Origin: Chloromonas sp. AAM2
Taxonomy: Eukaryota > Chlorophyta > Chlorophyceae > Chlamydomonadales > Chlamydomonadaceae
NCBI GenBank assembly: GCA_004335635.1
Contig: QAXH01001659.1
Span: 155-20,642, forward strand
Reading direction: 5' to 3'
Length of the DNA: 20,488 nucleotides
A program made the translations under genes and the position numbers. The notes below the pieces were generated by a model. The model did not search any database. It was not told where the DNA came from and saw only the letters and a program-made list of their open reading frames with translations. Position 1 is the first letter of the stretch. Each line of letters starts with the position of its first letter. Below are positions 1 to 10,900 of this stretch, piece by piece.

Positions 1-1076
1 TCCAAGCTACTCAATCGCAGCAGGTGCGGATTCAATCGCAGCAGGTGCCTTTTCCTCTGCATAGGGCTGTGTTGATGAAATTACTCAAAGCTGACATATT
101 GCTGGGGTGGTGCCCAGTGGTGGTGCACACACAACACCCCGGTTCCATTGCATCATCACCAAATTGTCCCAGAACTGGCAAACATCTTTCTTCTTTTTTA
201 GTGGTTGTGCAATCAGCAGGCCCCTGCCGCACCTGTCCAGAACCTGTGCGACTTCTTGACTTGCGTGAAGGATTTGACACGAAAGTTACGAGCTACATCA
301 CTGTGCTTTGTGAGCTGGCCTTGGTGTCAGGAAGGTGTGGGTTCACCGACAGACCAAGATCTAAACACGATTGTGCTAACGTGGCCATTCATGGCACCTA
401 CTTATTCTGTACAGCGAAGGGGCACTTATGGACCGTGCAGACAACTGGTGCCTTTGCCTGACACAACACTTAACTTGTAAGATTTCAAGCTATTGCATGG
501 CAACTCGCATGCTGGCGCATAAATCATTGCGCAGAGTTCCCACCAGGGAAGGGCATGGACATGCTGATGAAGGCACAGCTGACTGGCGCCGGTCTGACAA
601 CGCCCAACATTACACATGCTGACCAAGTGCATGCAACGTGAAATCAAAATAACATCACATCCATTGGTGGTCTGAAACTTGTATGGACACTCGATGTGAC
701 AGTGTGTGGCTTGCATGCATGCTCCGAACATAGTTCTTTCAAAACTAGGGCCCAAGGAACATTGAGAACCGCATGTCGCAGGTCAATTGTCGTAGAGGCA
801 CCAGGGAAAAGGCATGACCTGGGATTTGATGTCGTACAGGTCATTGGTTTGCGACCTGTCACAGCCACAGGTCGACAATCCCACGTTATTACAGCCTGTG
901 CCTGCAAATCTGACCTCCCAGTATCAAAGGTGTGCGTGACAACAACTGGCTTGGTTCTGCTTGTCGTCCGCCAGCCAGTGCTTCGTTACTTGGACGTGAG
1001 GCTCACGACACTCGCAAAGTTTTGACCAACGCTTTTCGCCTCCGCAGCGTTGATTCCAGACATCACTGCAGCAGAG
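1..1076. other. Upstream region without a recognised gene
   Basis: I see no recognisable protein here on either strand. It holds a 17-base direct repeat at 11-27 and 32-48, a copy of the dispersed inverted motif at 162-184, and an acceptor-like site ending at 218 (GTGGTTGTGCAATCAGCAG) that resembles the true acceptor at 1929 of the ABC gene. A frame open from that acceptor to a TAA at about 478-480 overlaps a TGTAA motif, so it could be the 3' end of an upstream gene, but its translation is not recognisable. A pyrimidine-rich acceptor-like site (TTTTCGCCTCCGCAG) ends at 1047, just before the ABC start codon, so a 5' UTR intron or a further upstream exon of that gene is possible. Confidence 0.4.
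162..184 (+). repeat. Dispersed inverted motif, left orientation, copy 1
   Basis: AATTGTCCCAGAACTGGCAA followed by AC, then ATCTTTCTTCTTTTTT. This is the same core as the copies near 3.7, 3.9, 20.06 and 20.33 kb. The following T-rich tract is also shared with the 20-kb copies. Confidence 0.85.
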
Positions 1077-1319
1077 ATGCCGGAGCCAGGGCAGTTTGAC
1101 ACGAGCGGTATCAAATTGCAGGATGTGGAGTTTTCGTACCCAGGCACGCCCCAACCATTCATCAGAAATTGCCAGTTGGATTTGCCAAGGGGCAGCCGCT
1201 GCTTGCTGATCGGCGCCAACGGCGCTGGCAAGACTACTCTTCTCCAGATTGTGGCTGGCAAATACATGGTCGGCCAGCAGATGGTTCAGGTGCTGGGCCG
1301 GCCACCCTTCCATGACATG
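1077..1319 (+). CDS. ABC ATPase exon 1 (Walker A)
   Basis: Residues 1-81, from MPEPGQF to GRPPFHDM. It carries the Walker A loop at 1212-1235 and ends in phase 0 before the donor GTGCGT at 1320. Confidence 0.85.
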
Positions 1320-3256
1320 GTGCGTGCAGAGCCATGGAGCATGGCATGGTGCGAGCAGTCGTGTGCAGCTGCAAGTTGAATACAATAAGCAGATAATTTA
1401 TGAGTCCTCTGCATAAACCTACCCCTGTGGGGAATCTTGGACCCGGTGCCAACGTCAAGGCTCGCTACCAAAACATCCGGCAGCCTTTTGATGGCTCTTG
1501 ACCCTGGGGCTCGCGGGCTGTGGGAGACAGAGTGTTAGTAGTGGTTGTGGTCGTAGGGGTGCTGCTGCTGCTGGTGGTGGTGCTGGCTAGTTGTTATTCA
1601 TTACTGCATTACCTGCAGGCGCTGACGTGCAGCGGACAACTCAGTTATCTTGGAACTTCTTGGCGCAAGGACGTGGCCTTTGCCGGCTATGGGGTCCCTT
1701 TGCAGGTGCGAACATCTAGGCACGCATGTGCAAAACGGTTGCGGCACGCATGCTTTAGGCCTTGGCAGACATGCAACTTGCAACATGCATCTCAACCAGG
1801 CACAACTGCGAGCGAAGCAAAGCCACATGCGTGCAGAGCATGTTGTACGCAGACACTACTCTGCCTTTGTAAGCATCGTTGACAGTGTAAGATTGTTATC
1901 TCAAGTTTTCGTGGTTGTGCTATCTGCAGGGTGACATCAGTGCAGGCAAGATGATCTTTGGCGTTGAAGGCGTGGACCCCGCCAGACGCGCTCGTCTCAT
2001 CACTCTGTTGGACATCGATGTGTACCAGCGGGTCAACACCATGTCGGACGGACAGAGGCGCCGTGTGCAAATCTGCATGGGGCTGCTCAAGCCATATGAT
2101 GTGAGCTCATGCAAATGGTTGGGGTGGCAGGGTCGGCGAAGGGCGGGGATTACAGTTGATTTTTAGCTGAGCAATGACGCGTGACTATTGATGTCACTGC
2201 TGTAGTTTGACGAGCTCCATTTAGTGATTCAACCAGCACATGTTGAATCACTACAAAGCCCAGACAGACAGACCTAGACTAAACATGTTGTGGTGTAGCT
2301 GCAAGTTATGTCTTGGCCGGCCAATAATTGGTCACGTTCCCATAGCAGACGCATCTTTTAAGATATCACTCTGGGGGCATCATTTGAACCCTTCACGTCC
2401 ATGTGGGCTCTTGGAGCAGTCCCATCACATGTCTCTCTGGTCACAGTCGTTATTCTCACTCTGACGTCATTTTGATCACACCAGGGTGTCAGGGAGACAC
2501 ACTCAGCCTCGCCCACCACATGTCCCATCACATGTACCCGATGTCCTGTGTGGCGCAGGTATTGCTCCTGGATGAGATCACCGTGGACCTGGATGTGGTG
2601 GGCCGCCTGCAGCTGCTGGACTTCTTCCGTGCCGAGTGCGAGGAGCGGGGCGCCACCATCCTGTACGCCACACACATCTTCGACGGGCTGGAGGGGTGGA
2701 TCACACACATGGCGTACATGGAGGACGGACAGATCGCCAAAGGTGGGCATGGGTCAGGCAAACGGCACAAGCAGCTGCTGCACAGCCATTGGATTCGGAT
2801 ACAGTTGAATTCAAAGCAGGCTTGTCCTTTGGCAGGTCAATCTGCTGCTTCAATAGCAAAGCTTAATTGGTCGATACATGAGCTGTCAATTCATGTCTGA
2901 CTGTTACTGGCTTCCAGCGGCTCTGTTTGCAGGAAGGAGTCAACTTGCGGCTTTGCTTGACTGCCCCGGTCTGGTTTGTCAGGGCATGTCCAACGTGCAA
3001 TTGTGACATGTTGGTGTTGCACGTAGGTGGTCGTTGCTCGGACCTGCCTGAAGTGGGAGGGGCCATGGCAAACGGCAAGAAACTGCTGCACGTTGTTGAG
3101 GATTGGCTGAGGGTTGAGCGCGACTCACGCCGTGCCAAGGCAGCCGAAGCAAAGGCACAGAAGCAGTTGAAAGGAGAAGATGGCGCAGACGTCACGCCAG
3201 TCAAGCCCAACAGAACACCATTCATGCCCTCAAAGCATCTAGCCTTTTTCAGGTGA
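1077..3256 (+). CDS. Soluble ABC-type ATPase, ABCI19/20/21 (CAF16-like) family, 5 exons
   Basis: Joining 1077-1319, 1619-1705, 1930-2100, 2559-2742 and 3027-3256 gives 304 residues with a TGA stop. All junctions are in phase and use GT-AG. Visible motifs are Walker A GANGAGKT (residues 46-53), a family-style signature SDGQRRR (from residue 149), Walker B VLLLDE (168-173) and the H-loop His206 in [10 protein letters not shown]. The block from SYLG through MIFGV, the signature and DEITVDLD matches plant ABCI20-type proteins. The C-terminus is a charged helix ([20 protein letters not shown]), as in that family. There is no transmembrane segment, so this is a stand-alone nucleotide-binding protein. 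Arabidopsis members are reported to form an ER-associated complex affecting cytokinin response, and yeast CAF16 associates with CCR4-NOT; a shared role here is inference. The ATG at 1077 is the first in frame; a TTG lies upstream at 1050. An extra upstream exon is not excluded. Confidence 0.9.
1619..1705 (+). CDS. ABC ATPase exon 2
   Basis: Residues 82-110 (starts [12 protein letters not shown], ends FAGYGVPLQ), phase 0 at both ends. The acceptor is ACCTGCAG and the donor GTGCGA. The segment matches the family's SSGDLSYLGGEWRRDVAFAG region. Confidence 0.9.
1930..2100 (+). CDS. ABC ATPase exon 3 (ABC signature)
   Basis: Residues 111-167 (starts [14 protein letters not shown], ends [10 protein letters not shown]), phase 0 at both ends. 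It holds the signature SDGQRRR in place of the canonical LSGGQ, as is usual for this family. The donor is GTGAGC at 2101. Confidence 0.92.
2101..2558 (+). other. ABC gene intron 3, 458 bases
   Basis: A GT-AG intron between the signature and Walker B exons. I see no RNA gene or repeat in it. The other introns of this gene are 299, 224 and 284 bases. Confidence 0.8.
2559..2742 (+). CDS. ABC ATPase exon 4 (Walker B, H-loop)
   Basis: Residues 168-228, from [12 protein letters not shown] to MEDGQIAK, plus the first base of the next codon. Walker B and the H-loop His206 lie here. The donor is GTGGGC at 2743 in phase 1. Confidence 0.92.
3027..3256 (+). CDS. ABC ATPase exon 5 (C-terminal charged tail)
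   Basis: It completes the split Gly codon and runs from GRCSDLPEV to KHLAFFR and a TGA at 3254-3256. I chose the acceptor CACGTAG (ending 3026) because it keeps the phase. The alternative acceptor TTTGCAG (ending 2932) also keeps the phase but meets an in-frame stop near 3003-3005. The last codons also look like a donor (TTCAG|GTGAAA), so a longer alternative C-terminus is possible. Confidence 0.75.
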
Positions 3257-3259
3257 AAC

Positions 3260-3279
3260 AAGATGTTTGCCAATTCTGG
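3260..3279 (-). repeat. Dispersed inverted motif, degenerate right copy
   Basis: AAGATGTTTGCCAATTCTGG differs by one base from the right-end copy at 20.32 kb and lacks the GGACAATT end. It begins four bases after the ABC stop codon, so it would lie in the 3' UTR. Confidence 0.6.
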
Positions 3280-3668
3280 TTTTTTTGCTGGTCTGGTGTG
3301 AAGCTGTGATTGGCATGCTGCCATCACCGTCTATGCTTACAGTGTCAAACCTGAACTGGATGTTTGCGTTCAAATGTCTGGCACGAACGTGCAGGGCAGT
3401 GTTACTATAGGGCATCCATGATTTTCTCCTAGTAGTGGTCCACGCCACACTACCATATACACTCGCTTATGATGACATCATCGGCTCTGACGTCACACAT
3501 GGGACCAGCCTGGCTGTCCATTTGCACAGGCAAAGTTATAGCTGACAGGACAGGCCACAACAGTGCGATTGTGTTCGTTCTGGACACCGACGGTGTTGAC
3601 AGTGGCCCCCTGTTCTCTATTTATTGCCGCATTTGTTGCTTCCACACACTCAGGCTACCTGACACCAG

Positions 3669-3692
3669 AAGTTTGCCAGTTCTGGGACAATT
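3669..3692 (-). repeat. Dispersed inverted motif, right orientation
   Basis: GTTTGCCAGTTCTGGGACAA plus TT, an exact reverse complement of the 22-base core at 162 and 20059. Confidence 0.85.
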
Positions 3693-3736
3693 CCTGGGAC
3701 TGGCATTAAAACCGGTGTGTCTCAGCACATACACGC

Positions 3737-3738
<2 letters not shown>

Positions 3739-3786
<48 letters not shown>
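3739..3786. repeat. (GT)24 microsatellite
   Basis: A pure run of GT dinucleotides just after ACACGCGC. It sits between two oppositely oriented copies of the dispersed motif (3669-3692 and 3874-3897). Confidence 0.97.
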
Positions 3787-3787
<1 letters not shown>

Positions 3788-3873
3788 AATCACATACAGG
3801 GTGAATCTCGGGGTGACCATCGCGTGTTGTGGTATTCTCGAACAATCGCATCACAACGGAGAATCACAGACAC

Positions 3874-3897
3874 AAATTGTTCCAGAACTGGCAAACT
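3874..3897 (+). repeat. Dispersed inverted motif, left orientation, one mismatch
   Basis: AATTGTTCCAGAACTGGCAA plus ACTT. One C-to-T change from the core. It is preceded by ACACA, as are other left-type copies. Confidence 0.8.
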
Positions 3898-3982
3898 TTA
3901 AGATCATCAGCCTATTCTTTCAAATGATCAGAGCCATGTTCTTCAAAGCAGAAAAACAATTCTGTTGTTAGCCCTTGCTCCA

Positions 3983-4148
3983 TGTAACAAGATTGGGAAG
4001 CGACTTTTCTTTGAATGACAAGCCTTGCACCAGTTTCAAGGATCTGCCCAAATGTATGTGTTCACTGCTCTGCTCCATGTTATCAAGAGTCCATGTAATC
4101 AATTGTCCCGAGAGTAACGCTTGTTCTGTGTGCACTCCCTCCTTGTAA
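3983..4148 (+). terminator. Cluster of three TGTAA poly(A) signals
   Basis: TGTAA occurs at 3983-3987, 4094-4098 and 4144-4148. The last two sit in a shared 10-base context, TGTAATCAAT. TGTAA is the usual green-algal polyadenylation signal, so one of these may end the ABC transcript. That would imply a 3' UTR of about 730-900 bases, long but not unusual for algae. Confidence 0.45.
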
Positions 4149-4580
4149 TCAATGAGGGAGACGGAAAAAAAAGAAAAAAAGAGAATTCTGTGAATGCCGA
4201 ACCATGCACTGACCGTGGCTTTGGATCCTGGTGTATGAAACATGAGAACTGTCTGACTACCAAATAACGCGGCACCCAGGCTCCTGGGCTCTAGTCAGCC
4301 TGAGTCAGCTGAAACTTCAGCGCACATATATGACCACAAGCTGGATCCTGAAGCCATTGCACCGTGACCGAAATTATGATAGTTGCCCTTCTGATTGAGA
4401 GCTCAAACGGGCAGCTTGATTATGATGAATCATGTGTGTCAGGCCGCCCTTGCCCTGTTGAACCAGGTCATCACTATCAAAGTTGAAATTAGTCAACTGT
4501 CAGCGGCTGACTCGGACAACGTGCGTAACCGAGATCAGAACCCTAGCCCTGATCAGAACAGCGCCAGAGGTGTATTGAAA

Positions 4581-4587
4581 TATATAA
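4581..4587 (+). promoter_or_regulatory. TATA-like box for PPDK
   Basis: TATATAA lies 61 bases before the ATG at 4649, which would leave a 5' leader of about 35 bases if used. A second AT-rich site (CATATATG) is near 4325. Position and match are the only support. Confidence 0.35.
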
Positions 4588-4648
4588 CTCAGCCTTTGCC
4601 TTCCATCCAAACGACAGCTGAGTGAAGGTGAAGATTTGTGTTGGAAGA

Positions 4649-4735
4649 ATGCAAGTCGGAGCGTCGTCAGCGCAGCGCAATGCCGCAATGCGATCGCCTG
4701 TGCGATGTGGAAGCATGCACGCAAGGTCGGGCCAG
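4649..4735 (+). CDS. Candidate PPDK first exon (plastid transit peptide), end unresolved
   Basis: From the ATG at 4649 the frame is open to 4945 and rich in Ala, Arg, Ser and Val with no acidic residues at the start (MQVGASSAQRNAAMRSPVRC). This composition is typical of an algal chloroplast transit peptide. The next secure exon starts in phase 0. The only phase-0 CAG|GT here is at 4735/4736, but its donor GTTTTG is poor. The better-looking CAG|GTCATC at 4911/4912 is in phase 2 and cannot join directly. A further small exon between 4912 and 5387, or a different first exon, is therefore possible. Confidence 0.35.
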
Positions 4736-5390
4736 GTTTTGGCCATGAATGTGGCTGGCCAATCTTGCATCGTCGTTAGATGCAAGCCTGCGCTTGGCCC
4801 AGTGCTGCCTGGGCCCATGCGGCTACGCTTGCAAGTTTGTGCAGTATCTGCACCTGGCCGAGCCGAATCAGCAGTCAAGCAACAGGCAAGCGGAAACATG
4901 TCATGTGCCAGGTCATCACTTACTCCACCTGCCGTGCAACCTTGAAACACAAGCACGTTCATGCTGTCCAGCTGCCACATCACAGCATGCCATGCACATT
5001 GTCATGCATTGGTGGCACACCCCAGCAGCAATCGCCAGCCTTCAAACACCGAGCTTGCGATTGAAAGCTGGTGTCAGCTAGCATATGCTGTCCTGGCATC
5101 GTGCAGATGCAGCTTATGCCTCAGCCATCACCATCATGGCTTGTCGTAGCTCATTTTGACGCACCTCTGGGCCACCTCATGGCTTGTTAATGCGTTAATG
5201 CATGCCAGTTCCCAGTCCGAATGTTAAGGCCAGTGCACACAGACTGACTCTGCCCCATCACAGCACTTGTTTAACGTATCAGCGGTCATCAAACTCAGAA
5301 GTCATGGGTTTCTCAGTTGGATTCATGGCGTGTTGTGACATGTGTTGCCCTAATCCAACCTGTGTGCTGGCCTGTTTGTTTCTCTAGCAG

Positions 5391-5444
5391 CGTGTGTTCA
5401 CCTTCGGCAAGGACTCCCAAGGGAATGCGTCCATGAAGGATTTG
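5391..5444 (+). CDS. PPDK: PPDK exon (residues 1-18)
   Basis: [18 protein letters not shown], the conserved start of mature PPDK. The exon could begin at 5388 (extra Gln) if TCTCTAG rather than TAGCAG is the acceptor; both keep phase 0. The donor is GTGAGC. Confidence 0.9.
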
Positions 5445-7965
5445 GTGAGCAGGTCGCATGTAGACCATGTATATGCGTGTCCAGCTGGTTGTTTTACAAT
5501 CGGGACTCCAAGGCACAAAATGTAATCCAGGCACCCACATGAGTTGTGTGGTGCAGAAGGTGGATGTGATGAGTCATACACAGACGTGCAGCATGCAACA
5601 AGATGGTCCACTGATGTGAAGCAAACACGATGGATGTGTCCCCTGAGCTGGCGCTCACGTTTTGCCTTGTTGTGCTGCCGTGGCTGGAATGGCCTGCAGC
5701 TCGGTGGCAAGGGCGCAAACTTGGCTGAGATGTCACGAATCGGCCTGTCAGTGCCCCCAGGCTTCACCCTCACCACTGCCACGTGCGCAGACTTCATCGC
5801 TAACGGTGCGACATGCGCACTGTGTGCCTGGAGTGCATGGCCGTGAACGGTATGACAAGCGCCCCCGCATCGCATCAAACAGTCACATGACAGGTGCACG
5901 TGAGATATGACCAGTCACTGAGTGCGTGCATTCTTGGGTCATGGTTGCTGCGTGGCTGATGTTTACGCCGTCTTCCATTCCAATGGGGGGAGCGATGCAG
6001 ATGTCAGAAGGCACACATGTGCACATGCATGCATGCACACACGCTCGCAGCATCAGCCAGCAGTGGTTCCATGGCCATGCGAGTATGTATAGTGTTGTGT
6101 GAGGGTAGAGCAGGCGACATGTGCTTCCCCGCGCAGGCCGTCAGTTACCCGCTGGTTGCTGGGAGGACGTGCTTGCGGGCCTGCGGCAGGTGGAGGCGGA
6201 GATGGGCTGCACGCTGGGCGACGCCGCCAACCCGCTGCTGCTGTCAGTGCGCTCGGGGGCTGCGGTGAGTGAACCAGGCCACAGCACTGCAACGCACAGG
6301 CACTGCTGTCTTTCCAGTGTTTGAACCAAGAGCCTCGACAAACTACCAGAAAGGCGATAACATTCATGGTTTCTTTAAGCATGGCTGTCAAAAGAAAACA
6401 AGGACAAAGGAAGCAGCGCATCCAGATCTGTTTGCAATGTCCCTTGGCAATCTCGTGGTGTTTGTGGCCTGCTTCCTCTTTCAGATCTCCATGCCCGGTA
6501 TGATGGATACGGTGCTGAACCTGGGACTGAACGACACAGTGGCAGCGGGACTGGCGGCCAAGGCGGGCGAGCGCTTTGCGTTTGACGCGTGAGTGAGGCT
6601 CATGGCACTGTGCACACCCGCACTCATGTGGGATACGTATAGGCAGTGAAGAAACGCGCACAAGTCTTACAAAGCTGTGGTGCTGGTGTACCATATAAGG
6701 TTGATGGATGATGATTCATGATTGAAGGAGAAGTGTAGGGTTGAGGAAATATAAGTGTAGGGCAGGGGGCCTTCACTCTTATTTTTGCCGACCTATAACT
6801 CTGTTTTGGTCAGAGGGGCCGTCCAGACATTCCCCCCCCCCAAAAAACGCCTATGTACAGGTCCATTACAGACTTTGAGTATGCCATTGTGCTCAGTTTC
6901 ATAAGAGCTTTCCAGTGCACTATTGGAAACAAAAAAGCATTTCATGTTTGAGTCAGTTTCTAGGGTCACAGTCCCTGGCAGTTACCGGCCATTTCTGGGC
7001 CTACGGTTACTGGTCGCCCCCAGATTGGGTATGCCATTATGCTCAGTTTCATGAAAGCTTTCCAATACAAACAAACAAAGAACTGTCAGGTTTGAGTCAA
7101 TTCCCCAGGGTAAGAGTCCTTTGCCGGTCCTGAGCAACCCTGCCGGTTTCCGACAGTTTCCGGACCCGCCATGGGTTTCCAGATTCTTTAGAGTATGCCA
7201 TTGTGCAGCTCGCAGTGCGCCCGTCACGATGGCATGTTCAGATCTTGATTCTGACTTATCATCGTTAGGCTGTAAAACGATTTTCCCGTGAGGTTTAATA
7301 TTTTCTTAAATACCCCGAACCCCCCCCCTTCCCCTGTTCCAGACCAGCTCAGAATGGCCCCAGAATTTGAACGTAAGCCTCCTGGAGGGTGCTTAAGCCA
7401 TTGCCACGAGGAAACTGGCCTACTCCCACTATGGGTCAAAAGCTACGGACGTGCAAGACCCCTGGTGTAGGGCCAAATAAGTGTATCAGGGCTTCCACTG
7501 AAGCTGCCTTAATGGGTGCGGCTAAGGTTTGGGCTTAGCAGACCTTCGAAGGAACCCTGCTTGAATTGGTTTGGCTATAGTTTGTCAAGTGTTCTCAACG
7601 GCCAAACAGAATAGTAGAAGACAATGTGTAAGAGGCATATTGTCTCAGCACACAGACGTGGCCAGACCTCTCACAGCCTCCCTTTTGCCGGTGCTGTGCC
7701 TGTAGTTACCGCCGCTTCCTGGACATGTTTGGTGACGTGGTGATGGGCGTGCCGCACTCACTGTTCGAGTCGCAGTTTGAAAAGCTTAAGGCAAGTGTAT
7801 TTAACAGTTGCAATTGGGGAACGAGCTTATGCTGTTGTAGCCATTAGGTCCAGTGTGTAAATGACATGACAATGTTTGTGTACATGTCGTTCGCAAAAAA
7901 GCCTTGCTGCGCTTGTCTGTGTGATATGTCTTAGATACATTGTATTTGCTTGTGTGTGTGTGTGC

Positions 7966-7999
<34 letters not shown>

Positions 8000-10900
8000 G
8001 TGTGTATGTGCAGCATGAGCGGGGTGTGCTGCAGGACACCGACCTAACAGCGGAGGACCTCAAGCTGCTGGTCAGCAGATACAAGGAGGTGCGGTACATA
8101 AAGGGTCAAGGCACAGCAGGGCCACAGTACGGTCACCACCCCACAAGTATTCGCTCAATCAGCAGAGAAGCTGTGTTTGGCCTCAAAGCCTACCCTTCAT
8201 CGGGGCGATATTATGCCAGGGGTAAATGTGTGTCCCCTTGCCACTCGTTGTGTGTGCCACCGTGTGTGCGGCATGCACATGTGACCGCAGGTGTACCGCT
8301 CACGTGGCCAGATTTTCCCCGAGGATCCGTTTGAGCAGCTCAAGGCCGCTATCTACGCGGTGTTTGACTCGTGGCAGAGCGACAGGGCCAAGGTCTACCT
8401 CTCGGTCAACGGCATCACAGGCCTCAAGGTATATTGTGTGTGTCGTTCTATTTTTGGAGCGCTTTTTGCACGCTACATGCTGTGGGATGAGCTGTGACAA
8501 GTGGAGCCAGGTCTGGACAAGGGGTATGCTGGGGTTGAAATCATTGTGGCAGGTGCCAGCACTGTGTGGGTATGCTACTGAGCCACGCCCAGCCGTTCCA
8601 AGTTCACTGATGTCTGTATGTTCTCAGCTCAGGGGGCAGCAGTCAGCATTCAGTTCTTTACATGTAGCCATTGTTTTGTCTGGCTTGCAAACCGCCACAC
8701 ACAGCGCCACAAAAGGACCCCAGGATTTGCAGGCCAGGTTTGCAAGTTGTACATGCCTTTGTCGGTTTTGCGTGAGGCTTTTTGCAGTTTACCTGAACAG
8801 TGAAGTAAATGTCCATGATGGATAACGTTGAACAATGCTTGCATGCGCTGTGAGCACAGGGCACTGCAGTGAATGTCCAGTCCATGGCGTACGGCAACAT
8901 GGGGTCCACCAGCGGCACAGGGGTCTGCTTCACACGGAACCCTAGCACTGGCGAGCGCAAGCTGTACGGCGAGTACCTCATCAACGCACAGGCACGTGAA
9001 GGAAGAGAAGAATGATTCACGAGAGTCTGGCTACTCTGGGGTTTGAGAGGGTGGTGTGGCCACGCAGGTTGCTGCGGCTCATGTGGTGCTGCAAGCGAGT
9101 GGCAGGCAAAGCTGCTCTGTGATGTCACTTGTGCCATCATTACGCTCTATAGTGACATGCAGGATTAACACGTCACAGTTTTAGACTGGCAGGTAGGCTC
9201 GTGATTCTCTGCTACAGCTCTGACCAGGATCACCGCATACGCATACGCATACGCATACGTATACGGCTCAAAAAGTGAAGTATGCGGTGATCCTGGCTCT
9301 GACCTCACGCCTGATGCACATGCATGCTCTGCACTCATGCCATAATGCCACGGCACTTCACCTGATGTCTGGTCTTAACGCTGTACCAGTATGCATGCAT
9401 GGCGGCTGGTAATGCACACCAGTGTGCCGGCAGTGTGCATCGCTTCGTGTAATGGCTTGTGGCACGTTTGTGGCTGTGTGCACAGGGCGAGGATGTGGTA
9501 GCTGGCATCCGCACGCCCGAGACCATCGACAAGCTGGCGCAGACCCTCCCCGAGGCCTACGACCAGCTGGTCAGGAACTGCGAGATACTGGAGAAGCACT
9601 ACCAGGACATGCAGGTGAACACGTGCAGGGGGAGAGCCGAGCGACATGCAGTGTGTGAAATTGACAAGGCGTGATGGTGAAGAAGATTGTCACGGGTAGG
9701 AGGTGGCGGTTGGGGACGGCAGTGGCCAGGCAGTGCTTGCGAGAGGCAAACATTGTACTCGGCAGGCGGTGTGGGCTCAAGGCAACGACTCCCACCAGGC
9801 AAGGCAATGCATGAACTGACATGCTCATGAACGCATCACCCCTTCAGGGCTGCCACTTGCACATGGGCTGCGTGCGCTGACATGACACGCGCGTGACCTG
9901 GCTTAGTCGAGCTGTGCATGCATACCCAACTGCACACCAACGCCGCCATGCTAACCTACGGCTTACCTGAGGCCACCATGGTTACCTAATACTTATCTGA
10001 CGCTTACGTGACCCCTACCCCTTGCCCTGTGCAGGACATTGAGTTCACTGTGCAGGAGGGCAAGCTGTTCATGCTCCAGTGCCGCAGCGGCAAGCGCACG
10101 GGCGCAGCGGCGGTCAAGATAGCCGTGGATCTGGCAGAGGACGGGCTGGTCACCAGGGACAAGGCAATCACAATGGTGCGTGTGCATAGGCGGTGACGGA
10201 GTGAGCAACTTGTGGTGTAACAAGAGCGGTGAAACTCATGGGGCTGTTGGCGGTAACGGCGAGGGTGTATAGTCTGTTGTTTGCTGTCTAAAGGCTGGCT
10301 CTGAATTGCCACCTACACCGGTCAGTGGCGCACACACTTGCAGTACAAGGTGTGATTTAACTACTTCACTCTGGGCAGCTATTCGAAACCGCCACGCATG
10401 GAAGCCTCCAGGAAAAGCTCAGCGTGACATGTCATTGTAAACGAATACCTGTCCGTCTGCATAGCCTTAGGCCAACTGCTGTAGCCTATCCTGACATGTG
10501 CATATAGGCTGCATGATAGGCTGTCCTAGAGGCTCCATAATTCGTACAGCCTGCCCTGACATGTCTATGCCTGCCGTGTGTTGTTGCAGGTTGAGCCCGG
10601 TCACCTGGACCAGCTGCTGCACCCGCAGTTCGCCGACCCCTCGGCCTACGCCCCGCACGTGATGGGCTCGGGCCTGCCCGCCTCACCGGGGGCCGCCGTG
10701 GGGCAGGCGGTGTTCACAGCCGAGGACGCGGACGCGTGGAAGACGGCAGGCATGAAGGTGGGGCACCGGGCCACGTGCTTGTGGTAGGCAGGGGGTTGTA
10801 CTTGTCCGATGCAGCAGCCGCCTTCAAACATAGATTGCACATTTGAATTGGGGGCCACATGCATGACCCTGTGACAGGTGACCCTTTGACAGGAACGCTG

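Larger units (their letters stand above)
3257..4648. other. Intergenic: ABC 3' flank and PPDK upstream region
   Basis: There is no coding exon I can support between the ABC stop codon and the putative PPDK start. The stretch contains the GT microsatellite, three copies of the dispersed 22-bp motif (one degenerate), three TGTAA motifs and a TATA-like box. Open frames across the GT run encode only Val-Cys alternation and are not genes. Confidence 0.7.

Noticed and set aside
205..480. Terminal exon of an upstream gene starting at 219
   Set aside because: There is an acceptor-like site and a TGTAA at the stop, but the translation is unlike any family I know, so it is not listed as a gene.
3469..3971. 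Open frames with long Val-Cys alternation across the GT repeat
   Set aside because: They come from translating a dinucleotide microsatellite. There is no conserved domain and no splice context.
6053..6694. 213-residue minus-strand frame
   Set aside because: It is antisense to two PPDK exons and their introns, and its composition is unlike a protein. The plus strand explains the conservation.
8226..8825. 199-residue plus-strand frame
   Set aside because: It overlaps a PPDK exon in the wrong frame and runs through intron sequence.
9224..9296. Bacterial-style terminator or CRISPR-like array around the CGCATA units
   Set aside because: The repeat has no spacers and lies within a spliced eukaryotic intron. 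The flanking direct repeat points to insertion instead.
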